A DNA stretch of 64,000 nt from Pseudomonas sp. L5B5 (GCF_020520285.1 NZ_CP084742.1:5084001-5148000); one strand, 5' to 3'; counted from the first letter of the stretch, positions 46,372-55,005 are shown. Translations and numbers: made by a program. The notes: generated from the sequence alone by a model not told the origin.

Positions 46372-46821
46372 ATGGGCAGTAGAGTGAAATTGACCGCGTT
46401 GGCGCTGCTGGGGATCGCGGCCTGCTGGCTGGCGGCTCCGGCCATGGCGCGCTCGGCGCCGCCCTTGAGCCAGGTGGAGATCCTCAAGGTGCTGTCGTCT
46501 TCCTGCGGGCTGGAGGATGTCGCCGATGGCCGCGAGCAGACTCACTGTGACCACAGCGGGCCGGACATCAAGGTCTATGTGCTGGAAATCGGCTACGGTC
46601 GTGAGCCCCATGTGACCCTGGATGGCTTCGAGGTCGACGGCACCCGCACCGCGGTATGCGAAGACGGCTCCAGCTACGTGCCTTGCGGCAATTCCGGAAT
46701 CACCGCCGGCTATCTGTATATCTTCGACCTGGCCGGCAAGCAGGAAGGCACCTTCCGCTTCAGCAATACCTCGATCAACGCCCCGGGCAATTCCATGAGT
46801 GCGCAGATCTACATCAAGTAG
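46372..46821 (+). CDS. Small secreted protein of unknown function
   Basis: The 149-residue protein has a signal peptide (LLGIAACWLAAPAMA) and a mature part of about 122 residues with five cysteines (SSCGLED, THCDH, AVCEDG, VPCGNS). Some probably form disulfides in the periplasm. GAGGGGG precedes the ATG. No domain was recognised. It is divergent from the purine permease gene. Confidence 0.65.
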   Translation: MGSRVKLTALALLGIAACWLAAPAMARSAPPLSQVEILKVLSSSCGLEDVADGREQTHCDHSGPDIKVYVLEIGYGREPHVTLDGFEVDGTRTAVCEDGSSYVPCGNSGITAGYLYIFDLAGKQEGTFRFSNTSINAPGNSMSAQIYIK

Positions 46822-46880
46822 TCCTGGATCGGCGCCAGGCTCACCGCCGACACCCTGCTGGTGGATGTGCTGATCGAGGA

Positions 46881-47171
46881 TCAGTCGACGTGGGCCGCGA
46901 TGGGCTCGATCACAGGTTGCAGGTCCTGCTCGGTGTGCCAGATGTCGTAATCGGCCTGTACCGCCAGCCAGGCCTTGGCCTTGCCGATGCCGGCGCGTTC
47001 CAGCCTGACCGCCAGTTCCGCCCGGATCGGTGCACGGCCATTCAACACCTTGGACAGGTGCGGGCGGGCGTAGCCGATATGCCGCGCCAGTTCCGTCACG
47101 CTGATGCCCAGTTCGGGCAAGACATCCAGGCGCAGGGTGTCACCGGGGTGGGGCGGGTTGTGGATGGGCAT
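46881..47171 (-). CDS. higA: HigA-family antitoxin (XRE helix-turn-helix)
   Basis: This 96-residue protein has the HigA/VapI helix-turn-helix (GISVTELARHIGYARPHLSKVLNGRAPI) followed by LAVRLERAGIGKAKAWLAVQADYD, a family hallmark. It neutralises HigB and probably represses the operon through the palindrome at 47474-47496. It follows the toxin gene with a 15-bp gap, the toxin-first order of hig loci. Confidence 0.87.
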   Translation of the reverse strand: MPIHNPPHPGDTLRLDVLPELGISVTELARHIGYARPHLSKVLNGRAPIRAELAVRLERAGIGKAKAWLAVQADYDIWHTEQDLQPVIEPIAAHVD

Positions 47172-47186
47172 GATCCTGCCTCCTGT

Positions 47187-47465
47187 TCAGTGGTAGTCCA
47201 GATAATCCACCAGCTCGATATCCGAACCTGTGAAACGAAAGATCACTCGCCAGTTGCCGGACACCATCAGGGACCAATAGCCGTGCATGTCGCCCCTGAG
47301 CGGGTGCAGCCGCCAGCCCGGCAGGTTGAGGTCTGCCGGTTCACTGGCGTGATCCATGAACGACAGCTGGCGGGCCAGCCGTCGTGCATGCTCAGCCCGT
47401 ATTCCACGAGTCGATCCGGTTTCATAGAAGGCGCGCAGGCCTTTGTGCTGAAAGGACTTGATCAT
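47187..47465 (-). CDS. higB: HigB-family toxin (RelE superfamily mRNA interferase)
   Basis: The 92-residue toxin has the RelE/HigB start (MIKSFQHKGLRAFYETG) and the core LNLPGWRLHPLRGDMHGYWSLMV with NWRVIFRF near the C-terminus. These hold the basic and aromatic residues used in ribosome-dependent mRNA cleavage. It is the first gene of the higBA operon, and its ATG lies 9 bp from a perfect palindrome. Confidence 0.88.
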   Translation of the reverse strand: MIKSFQHKGLRAFYETGSTRGIRAEHARRLARQLSFMDHASEPADLNLPGWRLHPLRGDMHGYWSLMVSGNWRVIFRFTGSDIELVDYLDYH

Positions 47466-47473
47466 GGGGGAAG

Positions 47474-47496
47474 AGTGTAAGGCGTTACCTTACACT
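47474..47496. promoter_or_regulatory. Palindromic operator of higBA
   Basis: AGTGTAAGG (47474-47482) and CCTTACACT (47488-47496) form a perfect 9-bp inverted repeat around CGTTA, immediately upstream of higB. Its size and place fit binding of the HigA dimer for autoregulation. Confidence 0.7.
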
Positions 47497-47669
47497 TACC
47501 GCAGCGGTTTTGTATTGCACAGAATGATCAACAACCTGTTACGAGCCCACCACCGGGCGCTTCTCTGTCGCAGCTCGGTTCGGCAAGGAGTCAGTCACGG
47601 GGCTTGTGAGCGGGTAACAAAGGCTAACCGGTCGCGCCTTGCACAGCCCGTCCCATCACCCCTATAGTT

Positions 47670-47880
47670 CGCGCCGTCGCTGCCAATTCAGCGGCCGGGT
47701 TTGGTCACCCGAAATTAGAAGGCGCACGCGCCACCCTGGTTTGCAGGCACTTTTTCGTGTCCGCACGCTTAATGGTGGGCTGTGCGCGGGACACCTTCGG
47801 GTGTGCCGGGTGCCTTCTTCCCGGTTGACCAACCTGTGCACAGTCCGCCACCCATCGTTTGGTCACGATTGGGGCGGTCA
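47670..47880 (+). ncRNA. Structured leader RNA, C4-like, upstream of a small Pseudomonas gene
   Basis: The core folds as a closed multi-branch structure. GGTGG..CTGTGC (47774-47785) pairs with GCACAG..GCCACC (47838-47852). Inside is a UUCG tetraloop hairpin ACACC/GGTGT (47791-47804) and a CCGGG/CCCGG stem (47806-47824). Further hairpins precede it (CGCTG/CAGCG; a GCAC/GTGT stem near 47750). The general layout recalls the C4 antisense RNA family and repeated Pseudomonas elements; the family name is from memory and needs a covariance search. Confidence 0.6.
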
Positions 47881-47898
47881 TTCATAAAGAAGGATCTA

Positions 47899-48198
47899 AT
47901 GATGAATACCTCGAAAATTGCTGCCCACTATGTGCCGCTTAAGTCCAACATAAGTCGGCCAGGCGTCTTCTTTATCAACGCTAATGCGTCCCCTGAGGCA
48001 CTGCACGAAGCCGCCGAACAACGCATGCGCACCGCTGCGAATCTGCTGGAAACCCTCTGCTGCCTGAACTTCAGCCACGGCGACGTGAAGGACATCCCGC
48101 ACATCATCGACGTGCTCTATGTACTGACCCAGGATGGTTGCGACCTGCTGGAGGCGGCGAAATGGCGAGTCGCCGCCGGGGGGCGACCCAACCACTGA
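47899..48198 (+). CDS. Small conserved Pseudomonas protein downstream of the structured RNA
   Basis: The 99-residue protein starts at ATG 47899 (or 47902), with AAGGA upstream. It reads as a helical protein with the pattern FFINANASPEALHEAAEQRMRTAANLLETL and DGCDLLEAAKW. It is similar in style to the short DUF3077/DUF6124-like proteins of Pseudomonas. It has no signal peptide or membrane segment. Its function is unknown; the RNA element directly upstream is likely to govern it. Confidence 0.65.
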   Translation: MMNTSKIAAHYVPLKSNISRPGVFFINANASPEALHEAAEQRMRTAANLLETLCCLNFSHGDVKDIPHIIDVLYVLTQDGCDLLEAAKWRVAAGGRPNH

Positions 48199-48233
48199 TG
48201 CTTGAGTCTCGGCTGCGCCTGTCCGGCGCGGCT

Positions 48234-49472
48234 TCAAGCCTTGGCTGGCTCGACCCGCTCGATCATCCGGTCACGCTGGGCCAGGGTCGGGAACAGCTTG
48301 ATCCAGGTCCCGGTCACCACCAGCGTGCCGACCCCGCCCAGCACCACTGCCGGCACAGTGCCGAACCAGTGGGCCGTGAGGCCGGATTCGAATTCCCCCA
48401 GCTGGTTCGACGCGCCGATGAACAGGCCATTCACCGCACTGACCCGACCGCGCATTTCGTCCGGTGTCTCCAGTTGCACGAAGGAGGCGCGGATCACCAT
48501 GCTGATCATGTCCGCCGCCCCCAGCACCACCAGCACCGCCAGGGAAAACCAGAACGAGGTCGAGAGGCCGAAGGCGATGGTGGCCACGCCGAATACTCCG
48601 ACGGCGGTGAACATCACCCGCCCGACCTTGCGCTCGACGCTGAAGCGCGCCAGCCACAGGGACATCAACAGGGCGCCGACCGCGGGTGCCGAGCGCAGCA
48701 AACCCAGGCCCCAGGGACCGGTGAGCAGGATGTCCTTGGCGAACACTGGCAACAGCGCAGTGGCGCCACCGAGCAATACAGCGAACAGGTCCAGGGAAAT
48801 GGCGCCGAGGATGTCCGGGCGGCTGCGGATGAAACGAATGCCTGCCAGCAGCGAGTCGAGGGTGGCCTTGCCCTTGTTCAGGACGGCCTGGCGGGCTGGC
48901 AGGTTGAGCATCAGCAGGCAGGCGATCACGTACAGGATCACGGTCGGGCCGTAGACCCATGCGCTGCCGAAGGCATAGAGCAAGCCGCCCAGGGCCGGGG
49001 CGACAATGGTGGCCGACTGCTGTGCGGACTGCGCGGCGGCCACTGCCCGGGGAAACAGCGCGGCAGGCACGATGCTTGGCAGCAAGGCCTGGGTGGTGGG
49101 CATCTCGAAGGAGCGTGCGCCACCGAGGAGGAAGGCCAGGATGAAGATCATTTCCCGGGTGACGTTGTCGGTCAGGCTGCCGATGGCCAGGGCCAGGGCG
49201 ATCAAGGCCTGCAGCGACTGGCAGATGGCCGCCACCCGGCGTCGGTCGTAGCGGTCGGCCACATGCCCGGTGTGCAGCATGAACAGCACCCGCGGGGCGA
49301 ATTCCACCAACCCCACCAGGCCCAGGTCGAGCACGTTGCCGGTGAGCTGATAGAGGTTCCAGCCAATGGCCACGGTGAGCATCTGGAAACCGCTGGCGGT
49401 GAAGATCCGCGCCAGCCAGAACGCGATGAACGGACGATGGTGGCGGAGCAGCAGAGGGTCTTGGCTGGGCAT
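48234..49472 (-). CDS. MFS transporter (EntS/TetA-like exporter)
   Basis: The 412-residue permease starts at ATG 49472; the frame continues another 83 codons without a membrane pattern. Twelve membrane segments are visible, with the MFS loop 2-3 motif HTGHVADRYDRRRV. The size and the MFS_3-type N-terminus (FIAFWLARIFTASGFQML) suit an enterobactin-exporter-like or drug exporter. The substrate is unknown. It converges with the small gene at 47899. Confidence 0.83.
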   Translation of the reverse strand: MPSQDPLLLRHHRPFIAFWLARIFTASGFQMLTVAIGWNLYQLTGNVLDLGLVGLVEFAPRVLFMLHTGHVADRYDRRRVAAICQSLQALIALALAIGSLTDNVTREMIFILAFLLGGARSFEMPTTQALLPSIVPAALFPRAVAAAQSAQQSATIVAPALGGLLYAFGSAWVYGPTVILYVIACLLMLNLPARQAVLNKGKATLDSLLAGIRFIRSRPDILGAISLDLFAVLLGGATALLPVFAKDILLTGPWGLGLLRSAPAVGALLMSLWLARFSVERKVGRVMFTAVGVFGVATIAFGLSTSFWFSLAVLVVLGAADMISMVIRASFVQLETPDEMRGRVSAVNGLFIGASNQLGEFESGLTAHWFGTVPAVVLGGVGTLVVTGTWIKLFPTLAQRDRMIERVEPAKA

Positions 49473-49945
49473 CTGGAGGCAAATCTGAGCGGGGAGTGAA
49501 ACGAGATTATCACCAAGATGTAACCAATGGTTGCAGCCGGCGGAAAATTCGTTAGCCGCGCATCTATCTCGGTTTTCCGGGGAAATCCTGCCGGGTCCTT
49601 GGCGGTGCCCGCCATCGCAGCTCGCGATGGACACCAAGCTGGCGGCAATCCTGCGCATTAAGGCGGAAATGCCCGGGAAAAGCCCGGTTTTGACAGGGTG
49701 AGGCAAGCTGTCACGCGGCAAATAACCACAGAGTTGTCGGGCAGATTTAGGACTATTCTTTCAACGTTGCTTGATCCAGATCAAAACCTTTTTGCAAAGG
49801 CTGATGTGGTGGCCCAAGTGCCAGAATCCCTGCGTAGCGATGGTTTAAAAAAGAACGAATTCGAATTCGCCGCACTCCATATCCGTGGGGGCAGTGGGTG
49901 CAGGCCTCTGGCCGGCAGCCGGTATTACCTGACAGAGGAAAGCTT
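49473..49945. promoter_or_regulatory. Intergenic promoter region of cioAB with a perfect Anr/FNR box
   Basis: No gene is seen in these 473 bp. TTGATCCAGATCAA at 49771-49784 is a perfect TTGAT-N4-ATCAA site for Anr or a relative, 162 bp before the cioA start. In Pseudomonas, Anr acts on cio expression under low oxygen. Poly-A/T stretches and GAATTCGAATTC at 49858-49869 follow it. Confidence 0.7.
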
Positions 49946-51376
49946 ATGTTCGGTTTAGAGGCTCTTGATCTCGCCCGAATTCAGTTCGCGTTCACCATCT
50001 CGTTCCACATTCTGTTCCCGGCAATCACCATCGGCCTGGCGAGTTACCTGGCGGTGCTCGAAGGCTTGTGGCTGAAGACCCATGACGACACCTACCGCGA
50101 TCTCTACCACTTCTGGTCGAAGATCTTCGCCGTCAACTTCGGCATGGGGGTGGTGTCCGGCCTGGTGATGGCCTACCAGTTCGGCACCAACTGGAGTCGA
50201 TTCTCCGATTTTGCCGGTTCCGTCACCGGCCCCTTGCTTACGTATGAAGTGCTCACGGCGTTTTTCCTCGAGGCCGGTTTTCTCGGGGTGATGCTGTTCG
50301 GCTGGAACAAGGTCGGGCGCAAGCTGCACTTCTTCTCCACGGTGATGGTGGCCATCGGCACCCTGATCTCGACCTTCTGGATCCTCTCGTCCAACAGCTG
50401 GATGCAGACTCCACAAGGTTATGAAATCGTCAACGGCCAGGTCATCCCGGTGGACTGGCTGGCGGTGATCTTCAACCCATCCTTCCCCTATCGCCTGGCG
50501 CACATGGCCGTTGCCGCGTTCGTGGCCACGGCGTTCTTCGTCGGCTCCTCGGCGGCCTGGCACCTGTTGCGCGGCCGGGACAATCCGGCGATTCGACGCA
50601 TGCTCTCGATGGCCATGTGGATGGCCCTGATCGTGGCACCGGTACAAGCGGTGATCGGCGACTTCCACGGTCTCAATACCCTCAAGCACCAGCCGGCGAA
50701 GATTGCCGCCATCGAAGGCCACTGGGAAAACGTCGGCAACGAACCGACTCCGCTGATCCTCTTCGGCTGGCCGGACATGAAGGCCGAGAAAACCAAGTTC
50801 GCGGTGGAAATCCCTTACCTGGGCAGCCTGATCCTCACCCACTCCCTGGACAAGCAGGTGCCGGCGCTCAAGGAGTTCCCGCCCGAGGACCGGCCCAACT
50901 CGACCATCGTCTTCTGGTCGTTCCGGATCATGGTGGGCCTGGGCATGCTGATGATCTTCACCGGCCTGTGGAGCCTCTGGCTGCGCAAGCGCGATCGCCT
51001 GTACAGCTCGCGTCCGTTCCTCTACCTGGCGTTGTGGATGGGGCCGTCCGGGCTGATCGCGATCCTGGCGGGGTGGTTCACTACCGAGATCGGCCGCCAG
51101 CCGTGGGTGGTCTACGGCCTGATGCGCACCGCCGATGCCTCTTCCGGGCACAGTTTTGTGCAGATGAGCATCACCCTGGCGCTGTTCGTGGTGGTGTATT
51201 TCGCGCTGTTCGGCGTGGGTATCGGCTACATGATGCGCCTGGTGCGCAAAGGCCCGGTCATCAATGAAGGTGCCGAAACCAGCCACGGTGGTCCCGGGCA
51301 GAAACGCACCCCGGCCCGTCCGCTCTCTGCGGCCGATGATGACGACCACAGCACCAGCCTGAACAAGGGGAACTGA
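49946..51376 (+). CDS. cioA: Cyanide-insensitive quinol oxidase subunit I
   Basis: This 476-residue bd-type oxidase subunit begins at ATG 49946 with AGAGGAA upstream. His21 in FHILFPAI is a high-spin heme ligand, and the segment with RMLSMAMWMALIVAPVQ precedes the short Q-loop; the Q-loop lacks the long insert of E. coli CydA, as in CioA. It oxidises ubiquinol and reduces oxygen without proton pumping, and resists cyanide. cioB follows after 3 bp. Confidence 0.93.
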   Translation: MFGLEALDLARIQFAFTISFHILFPAITIGLASYLAVLEGLWLKTHDDTYRDLYHFWSKIFAVNFGMGVVSGLVMAYQFGTNWSRFSDFAGSVTGPLLTYEVLTAFFLEAGFLGVMLFGWNKVGRKLHFFSTVMVAIGTLISTFWILSSNSWMQTPQGYEIVNGQVIPVDWLAVIFNPSFPYRLAHMAVAAFVATAFFVGSSAAWHLLRGRDNPAIRRMLSMAMWMALIVAPVQAVIGDFHGLNTLKHQPAKIAAIEGHWENVGNEPTPLILFGWPDMKAEKTKFAVEIPYLGSLILTHSLDKQVPALKEFPPEDRPNSTIVFWSFRIMVGLGMLMIFTGLWSLWLRKRDRLYSSRPFLYLALWMGPSGLIAILAGWFTTEIGRQPWVVYGLMRTADASSGHSFVQMSITLALFVVVYFALFGVGIGYMMRLVRKGPVINEGAETSHGGPGQKRTPARPLSAADDDDHSTSLNKGN

Positions 51377-51379
51377 GTC

Positions 51380-52387
51380 ATGGGTATCGATCTTCCGCTG
51401 CTCTGGGCCGTGATTATCATCTTCGGCATCATGATGTACGTGGTCATGGACGGGTTCGACCTGGGCATCGGGATTCTTTTCCCGTTCGTCAAGGACAGCC
51501 GCGATCGTGACGTGATGATGAACACTGTCGCTCCGGTCTGGGATGGCAACGAGACCTGGCTGGTGCTGGGCGGGGCGGCGCTGTTCGGCGCTTTCCCGCT
51601 GGCCTACTCGGTGGTGCTCTCGGCGCTCTACCTGCCGCTGATCCTGATGTTGGTGGGCCTGATCTTCCGGGGCGTGGCCTTCGAGTTCCGCTTCAAGGCC
51701 AAGGAAGACAAGCGCCATATCTGGGACAAGGCCTTCATTGGCGGCTCGGTGGCGGCGACCTTCTTCCAGGGCGTGGCCCTCGGAGCGTTCATCGATGGCC
51801 TGCCGGTGGTCAACCGCCAGTTTGCCGGTGGCTCCCTGGACTGGCTGACCCCCTTCACCCTGTTCTGCGGCCTGGCACTGGTGGTGGCCTATGCCTTGCT
51901 CGGCTGCACCTGGCTGATCATGAAGACCGAAGGCAAGCTGCAGCTGCAGATGCATGACCTGGCCCGTCCGCTGGCCTACGTGGTGCTGGCGGTGATCGGC
52001 ATCGTCAGTATCTGGACCCCCCTGGCCCACGCCGAAATCGCCGCGCGCTGGTTCACCCTGCCGAACCTGTTCTGGTTCCTGCCGGTGCCCATCCTGGTGC
52101 TGGTGACCATGTACGGGCTGCTGCGCGCCGTGGCTCGCAACGCCCACTACACGCCGTTCCTGCTGACCCTGGTGCTGATCTTCCTCGGCTACAGCGGCCT
52201 GGGCATCAGCCTGTGGCCGAACATAGTGCCACCGTCGATCTCCATCTGGGACGCCGCCGCGCCGCCGCAGAGCCAGGGCTTCATGCTGGTGGGCACCTTG
52301 TTCATCATCCCGTTCATCCTGGGCTACACCTTCTGGAGCTACTACGTGTTCCGCGGCAAGGTCACCCACGAGGACGGTTATCACTAG
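51380..52387 (+). CDS. cioB: Cyanide-insensitive quinol oxidase subunit II
   Basis: This 335-residue membrane protein has the CydB/CioB start LPLLWAVIIIFGIMMYVVMDGFDLGIG and about eight or nine membrane segments. The later YSGLGISLWPNIVPP is a family hallmark. It pairs with CioA in the inner membrane. Its ATG is 3 bp past the cioA stop codon, and a REP palindrome separates it from the small DUF2474 gene. Confidence 0.94.
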   Translation: MGIDLPLLWAVIIIFGIMMYVVMDGFDLGIGILFPFVKDSRDRDVMMNTVAPVWDGNETWLVLGGAALFGAFPLAYSVVLSALYLPLILMLVGLIFRGVAFEFRFKAKEDKRHIWDKAFIGGSVAATFFQGVALGAFIDGLPVVNRQFAGGSLDWLTPFTLFCGLALVVAYALLGCTWLIMKTEGKLQLQMHDLARPLAYVVLAVIGIVSIWTPLAHAEIAARWFTLPNLFWFLPVPILVLVTMYGLLRAVARNAHYTPFLLTLVLIFLGYSGLGISLWPNIVPPSISIWDAAAPPQSQGFMLVGTLFIIPFILGYTFWSYYVFRGKVTHEDGYH

Positions 52388-52404
52388 CCAGGCATCGCTC
52401 CTTT

Positions 52405-52451
52405 GTAGGAGCGAAGCTTGCTCGCGATGGCGCCCGTGCAGGCGCCATCGC
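52405..52451 (+). repeat. REP palindrome with an 11-bp hairpin between cioB and the DUF2474 gene
   Basis: TGTAGGAGCGAAGCTTGCTCGC is followed by a perfect stem, GCGATGGCGCC (52424-52434) with GGCGCCATCGC (52441-52451), around CGTGCA. It lies inside the presumed operon and may lower downstream expression or shield cioAB mRNA. Confidence 0.75.
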
Positions 52452-52474
52452 CTCCCTTTTGAAAGGAGCATTCG

Positions 52475-52645
52475 ATGATGGCTGGTAAACATTCATTGCA
52501 GGAAATCGAAGAAGCCGAGAAGAAGCCGCTCTGGCGACGTCTGGGCTGGCTGGCCGGTATCTGGGCCGGCAGCGTGTTGGCGTTGTTCGTCGTCGCCAGC
52601 CTGATGCGCATGTTCATGAATGCCGCGGGCCTGACTACCCACTGA
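52475..52645 (+). CDS. DUF2474-type small subunit of the bd oxidase (CydX-like)
   Basis: This 56-residue protein, too short for a default gene call, has a basic N-terminal part (AEKKPLWRRLGW) and one membrane helix (AGIWAGSVLALFVVASLM). Small single-helix proteins of this sort accompany bd oxidases and stabilise them. AAAGGAG at 52462-52468 precedes ATG 52475 (52478 is also possible). An intrinsic terminator ends the unit 47 bp after the stop. Confidence 0.8.
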   Translation: MMAGKHSLQEIEEAEKKPLWRRLGWLAGIWAGSVLALFVVASLMRMFMNAAGLTTH

Positions 52646-52691
52646 TCTTCATCACCGCTCATCCCGTCCCGTGCCGTGCGGCGCGGTTTAT

Positions 52692-52716
52692 AACCCTCCA
52701 TTGGAGGGTTTTTTTT
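52692..52716 (+). terminator. Intrinsic terminator of the cio operon
   Basis: AACCCTCC (52692-52699) and GGAGGGTT (52703-52710) form an 8-bp stem around ATT, followed by a run of eight T from 52709. Confidence 0.88.
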
Positions 52717-52828
52717 GTCCTGGGCTTGCTGCGCCTTTTCTTTGCAGCACCAGCCGGTCGGCTTGCAATGAACGAGCGCGCGGTTTTTCAGGCATTCCGC
52801 GGGGCTTCATCGCAAGGGGCAGAAAGGG

Positions 52829-53953
52829 TTACTTGCGGGCTTTGAGGATCACGAACTTGGGCGTCGCCGCCACTTGCTCGACGCCGCGGAACAGCCGGGC
52901 GAGCTTGCTGTGGTAACCCAGGTGGCGGTTGCCGACGATGTACAGCGCGCCGCCCACCACCAGGGCCTCGCGAGCCTGCTGGAACATGCGCCAGGCGAGG
53001 AAGTCGCCGACCACCTGTTGCTGGTGGAAGGGCGGATTGCACAACACCACGTCCAGGGACTGGGGCTCCTGGCCGGCCAGGCCGTCACCGGCGCGCATCT
53101 GGGCTTCGCGCTCACCCAGCACGGCTTGCCAGTTTTCCCGGGCCGACTGCACCGCCATGAAGGATTCGTCCACCAGGGTGTAATGGGCCTGGGGGTTGTC
53201 CAGGGCGCTGGCGATGGCCAGTACGCCGTTGCCGCAGCCCAGGTCGGCGACCCGGGCGTTGCCGAGGTTTTGCGGCAGGTGCGGGAGGAAGGCGCGGGTG
53301 CCGATATCCAGGCCTTCGCGGCAGAACACGTTGGCGTGGTTGAGCAGCTCGATGGCCGGCTTGTCCAGGCGATAACGGGTCGGGTAGGGCGATGCCACCA
53401 GCGGCCGGGCTTGCGCGGTGGCGATCAGCAGACGGGCTTTCTTCACCGCCAGCGAGGCTTGTACCGGGCCGATGTAGCGCTCCAGCAGGTCGCCAGCGGC
53501 CCGGGGCAGGTGCTTGACCATGGCAGCGGCCACCACCTGCGCGCCAGGGGCCAGTTGGCCTTGCAGGCGGATCAGCTGTTCCTCCAGCAGGGCCAGGGTT
53601 TTGGGGACACGAACCAGCACCTGGTCGAAGGGGCCTTCCACGGGCTCGCTGGCCGGCACCACGCGCACGGCATCGAAGGCCAGCCCATTGCGCGCCAGGT
53701 TCTTTTCCAGCGCCAGAGCGCCAAGGTAGGAATCACCGCTGCTGGTGACCGTGACCTTGCCCAACAGGCTCGCCGCCAGGGCGCCGAAACTGTCGTTGAG
53801 TACCAGCACCCGGGTCTCGCGGGTCGGTTGCTGTTCGGCCAGGTGGTTGAGCAGGTACTCGTCCGCGGCATCGAAGGCTTGCAGCGGCTCGTTCTGCTGT
53901 TCGGGCTGGCGGATCAGGTCGAGCTGGGCGAAGGGGCTGGCAAGCAGGGGCAT
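52829..53953 (-). CDS. rlmG: 23S rRNA (guanine-N2)-methyltransferase RlmG
   Basis: The 374-residue protein has the two-domain RsmC/RlmG layout: a degenerate N-terminal methyltransferase-like half and a catalytic C-terminal half. The catalytic half carries VADLGCGNGVLAI for S-adenosylmethionine and CNPPFHQQQ as the NPPF base-methylation motif. It methylates guanine 1835 of 23S rRNA. RlmG rather than RsmC is favoured by length and by the ALEKNLARNGL region. It starts at ATG 53953. Confidence 0.88.
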   Translation of the reverse strand: MPLLASPFAQLDLIRQPEQQNEPLQAFDAADEYLLNHLAEQQPTRETRVLVLNDSFGALAASLLGKVTVTSSGDSYLGALALEKNLARNGLAFDAVRVVPASEPVEGPFDQVLVRVPKTLALLEEQLIRLQGQLAPGAQVVAAAMVKHLPRAAGDLLERYIGPVQASLAVKKARLLIATAQARPLVASPYPTRYRLDKPAIELLNHANVFCREGLDIGTRAFLPHLPQNLGNARVADLGCGNGVLAIASALDNPQAHYTLVDESFMAVQSARENWQAVLGEREAQMRAGDGLAGQEPQSLDVVLCNPPFHQQQVVGDFLAWRMFQQAREALVVGGALYIVGNRHLGYHSKLARLFRGVEQVAATPKFVILKARK

Positions 53954-54174
53954 GGGCGGACTCTAGGTAATAGGTGAAGCCTGTCGGCGCAGGAGCGTGG
54001 CGGACAGGAGCCTTCGGGCAACGCTGTTGCAAAGCGCAGGTGGGATTTGGGAAGTAGCCGCGATTTTACGGTTTTTCGCCGGGGATTGCCCGCGGTCTAT
54101 GCCACTACAAACCGCCGGTGTTTCTGCAGGACGCTTTGCGGGACACTAGGGGCATCGGTTTTGTGGAGTTCGTC

Positions 54175-54951
54175 ATGACTGCCAGTGAAGAAAAGTACAC
54201 CCGCCAGACCCTGCTCGACGTCCAGCCGCTGACCCCCAGCCTGTTCACCCTGCGGATCACCCGGGACCCGGGTTTTCGCTTTCGTGCCGGCCAGTTCGCC
54301 CGCCTTGGGGTGACCCGGGCCGACGGCAGCACGGTATGGCGTGCCTATTCCATGGTGTCCTCGCCGTTCGACGAGTTCCTCGAGTTCTATTCCATCGTCG
54401 TGCCCGGTGGTGAGTTCACCAGCGAGCTCAGTCGCCTGTGCGAGGGCGACAGCCTGCTGGTGGATCGCCAGGCCTTCGGTTTCCTGACCCTGGATCGTTT
54501 CGTCGACGGGCGTGACCTGTGGTTGTTGTCCACCGGCACCGGTATTGCGCCATTCCTGTCGATCCTGCAGGACTTCGAGGTTTGGGAGAGGTTCGAGCGG
54601 ATCATCCTGGTGTACAGCGTGCGCGAAGCCAAGGAGTTGGCCTATCAGCAATTGCTGGCCGAGTTGCCCCAGCGTGAGTACTTGGCTGAAGTTGCCCACA
54701 AGCTGCAGTTCATCAGCACCGTTACCCGCGAACAACACCCGGGCAGCCTCAATGGGCGTATCACCCAATTGATCGAGAACGGTGAATTGGAACGCGTGGC
54801 AGGTGTCGAGCTGAGTCCTGAGCATTCCAGGGTGATGCTCTGCGGCAACCCGCAGATGATCGATGACACTCGGGCCCTACTCAAGCAGCGGGACATGAAC
54901 CTGAGCCTGAGCCGACGCCCGGGGCAGGTGGCAGTGGAAACTTACTGGTAG
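54175..54951 (+). CDS. fpr: Ferredoxin/flavodoxin-NADP+ reductase
   Basis: This 258-residue FAD enzyme starts at ATG 54175 with GGAG upstream. The flavin motif RAYSMVSSP and the GTGIAPFLSIL NADP-binding segment are present, and the C-terminus (VAVETYW) ends in an aromatic residue that stacks on FAD, as in the bacterial FprA class. It keeps ferredoxin and flavodoxin reduced and supports oxidative-stress defence. In other pseudomonads a finR regulator is adjacent; none is seen here. Confidence 0.9.
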   Translation: MTASEEKYTRQTLLDVQPLTPSLFTLRITRDPGFRFRAGQFARLGVTRADGSTVWRAYSMVSSPFDEFLEFYSIVVPGGEFTSELSRLCEGDSLLVDRQAFGFLTLDRFVDGRDLWLLSTGTGIAPFLSILQDFEVWERFERIILVYSVREAKELAYQQLLAELPQREYLAEVAHKLQFISTVTREQHPGSLNGRITQLIENGELERVAGVELSPEHSRVMLCGNPQMIDDTRALLKQRDMNLSLSRRPGQVAVETYW

Positions 54952-55005
54952 GGGAGCAACCGTGGCCACTGATCGAGCAGAGGCCACAGGTGGGTACGCA
55001 GTGCC

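Noticed and set aside
49955..52492. 845-codon minus-strand open frame opposite cioAB
   Set aside because: It runs across two well-supported membrane protein genes, has repetitive His/Gln/Glu composition and no ribosome site, so it is a shadow frame.
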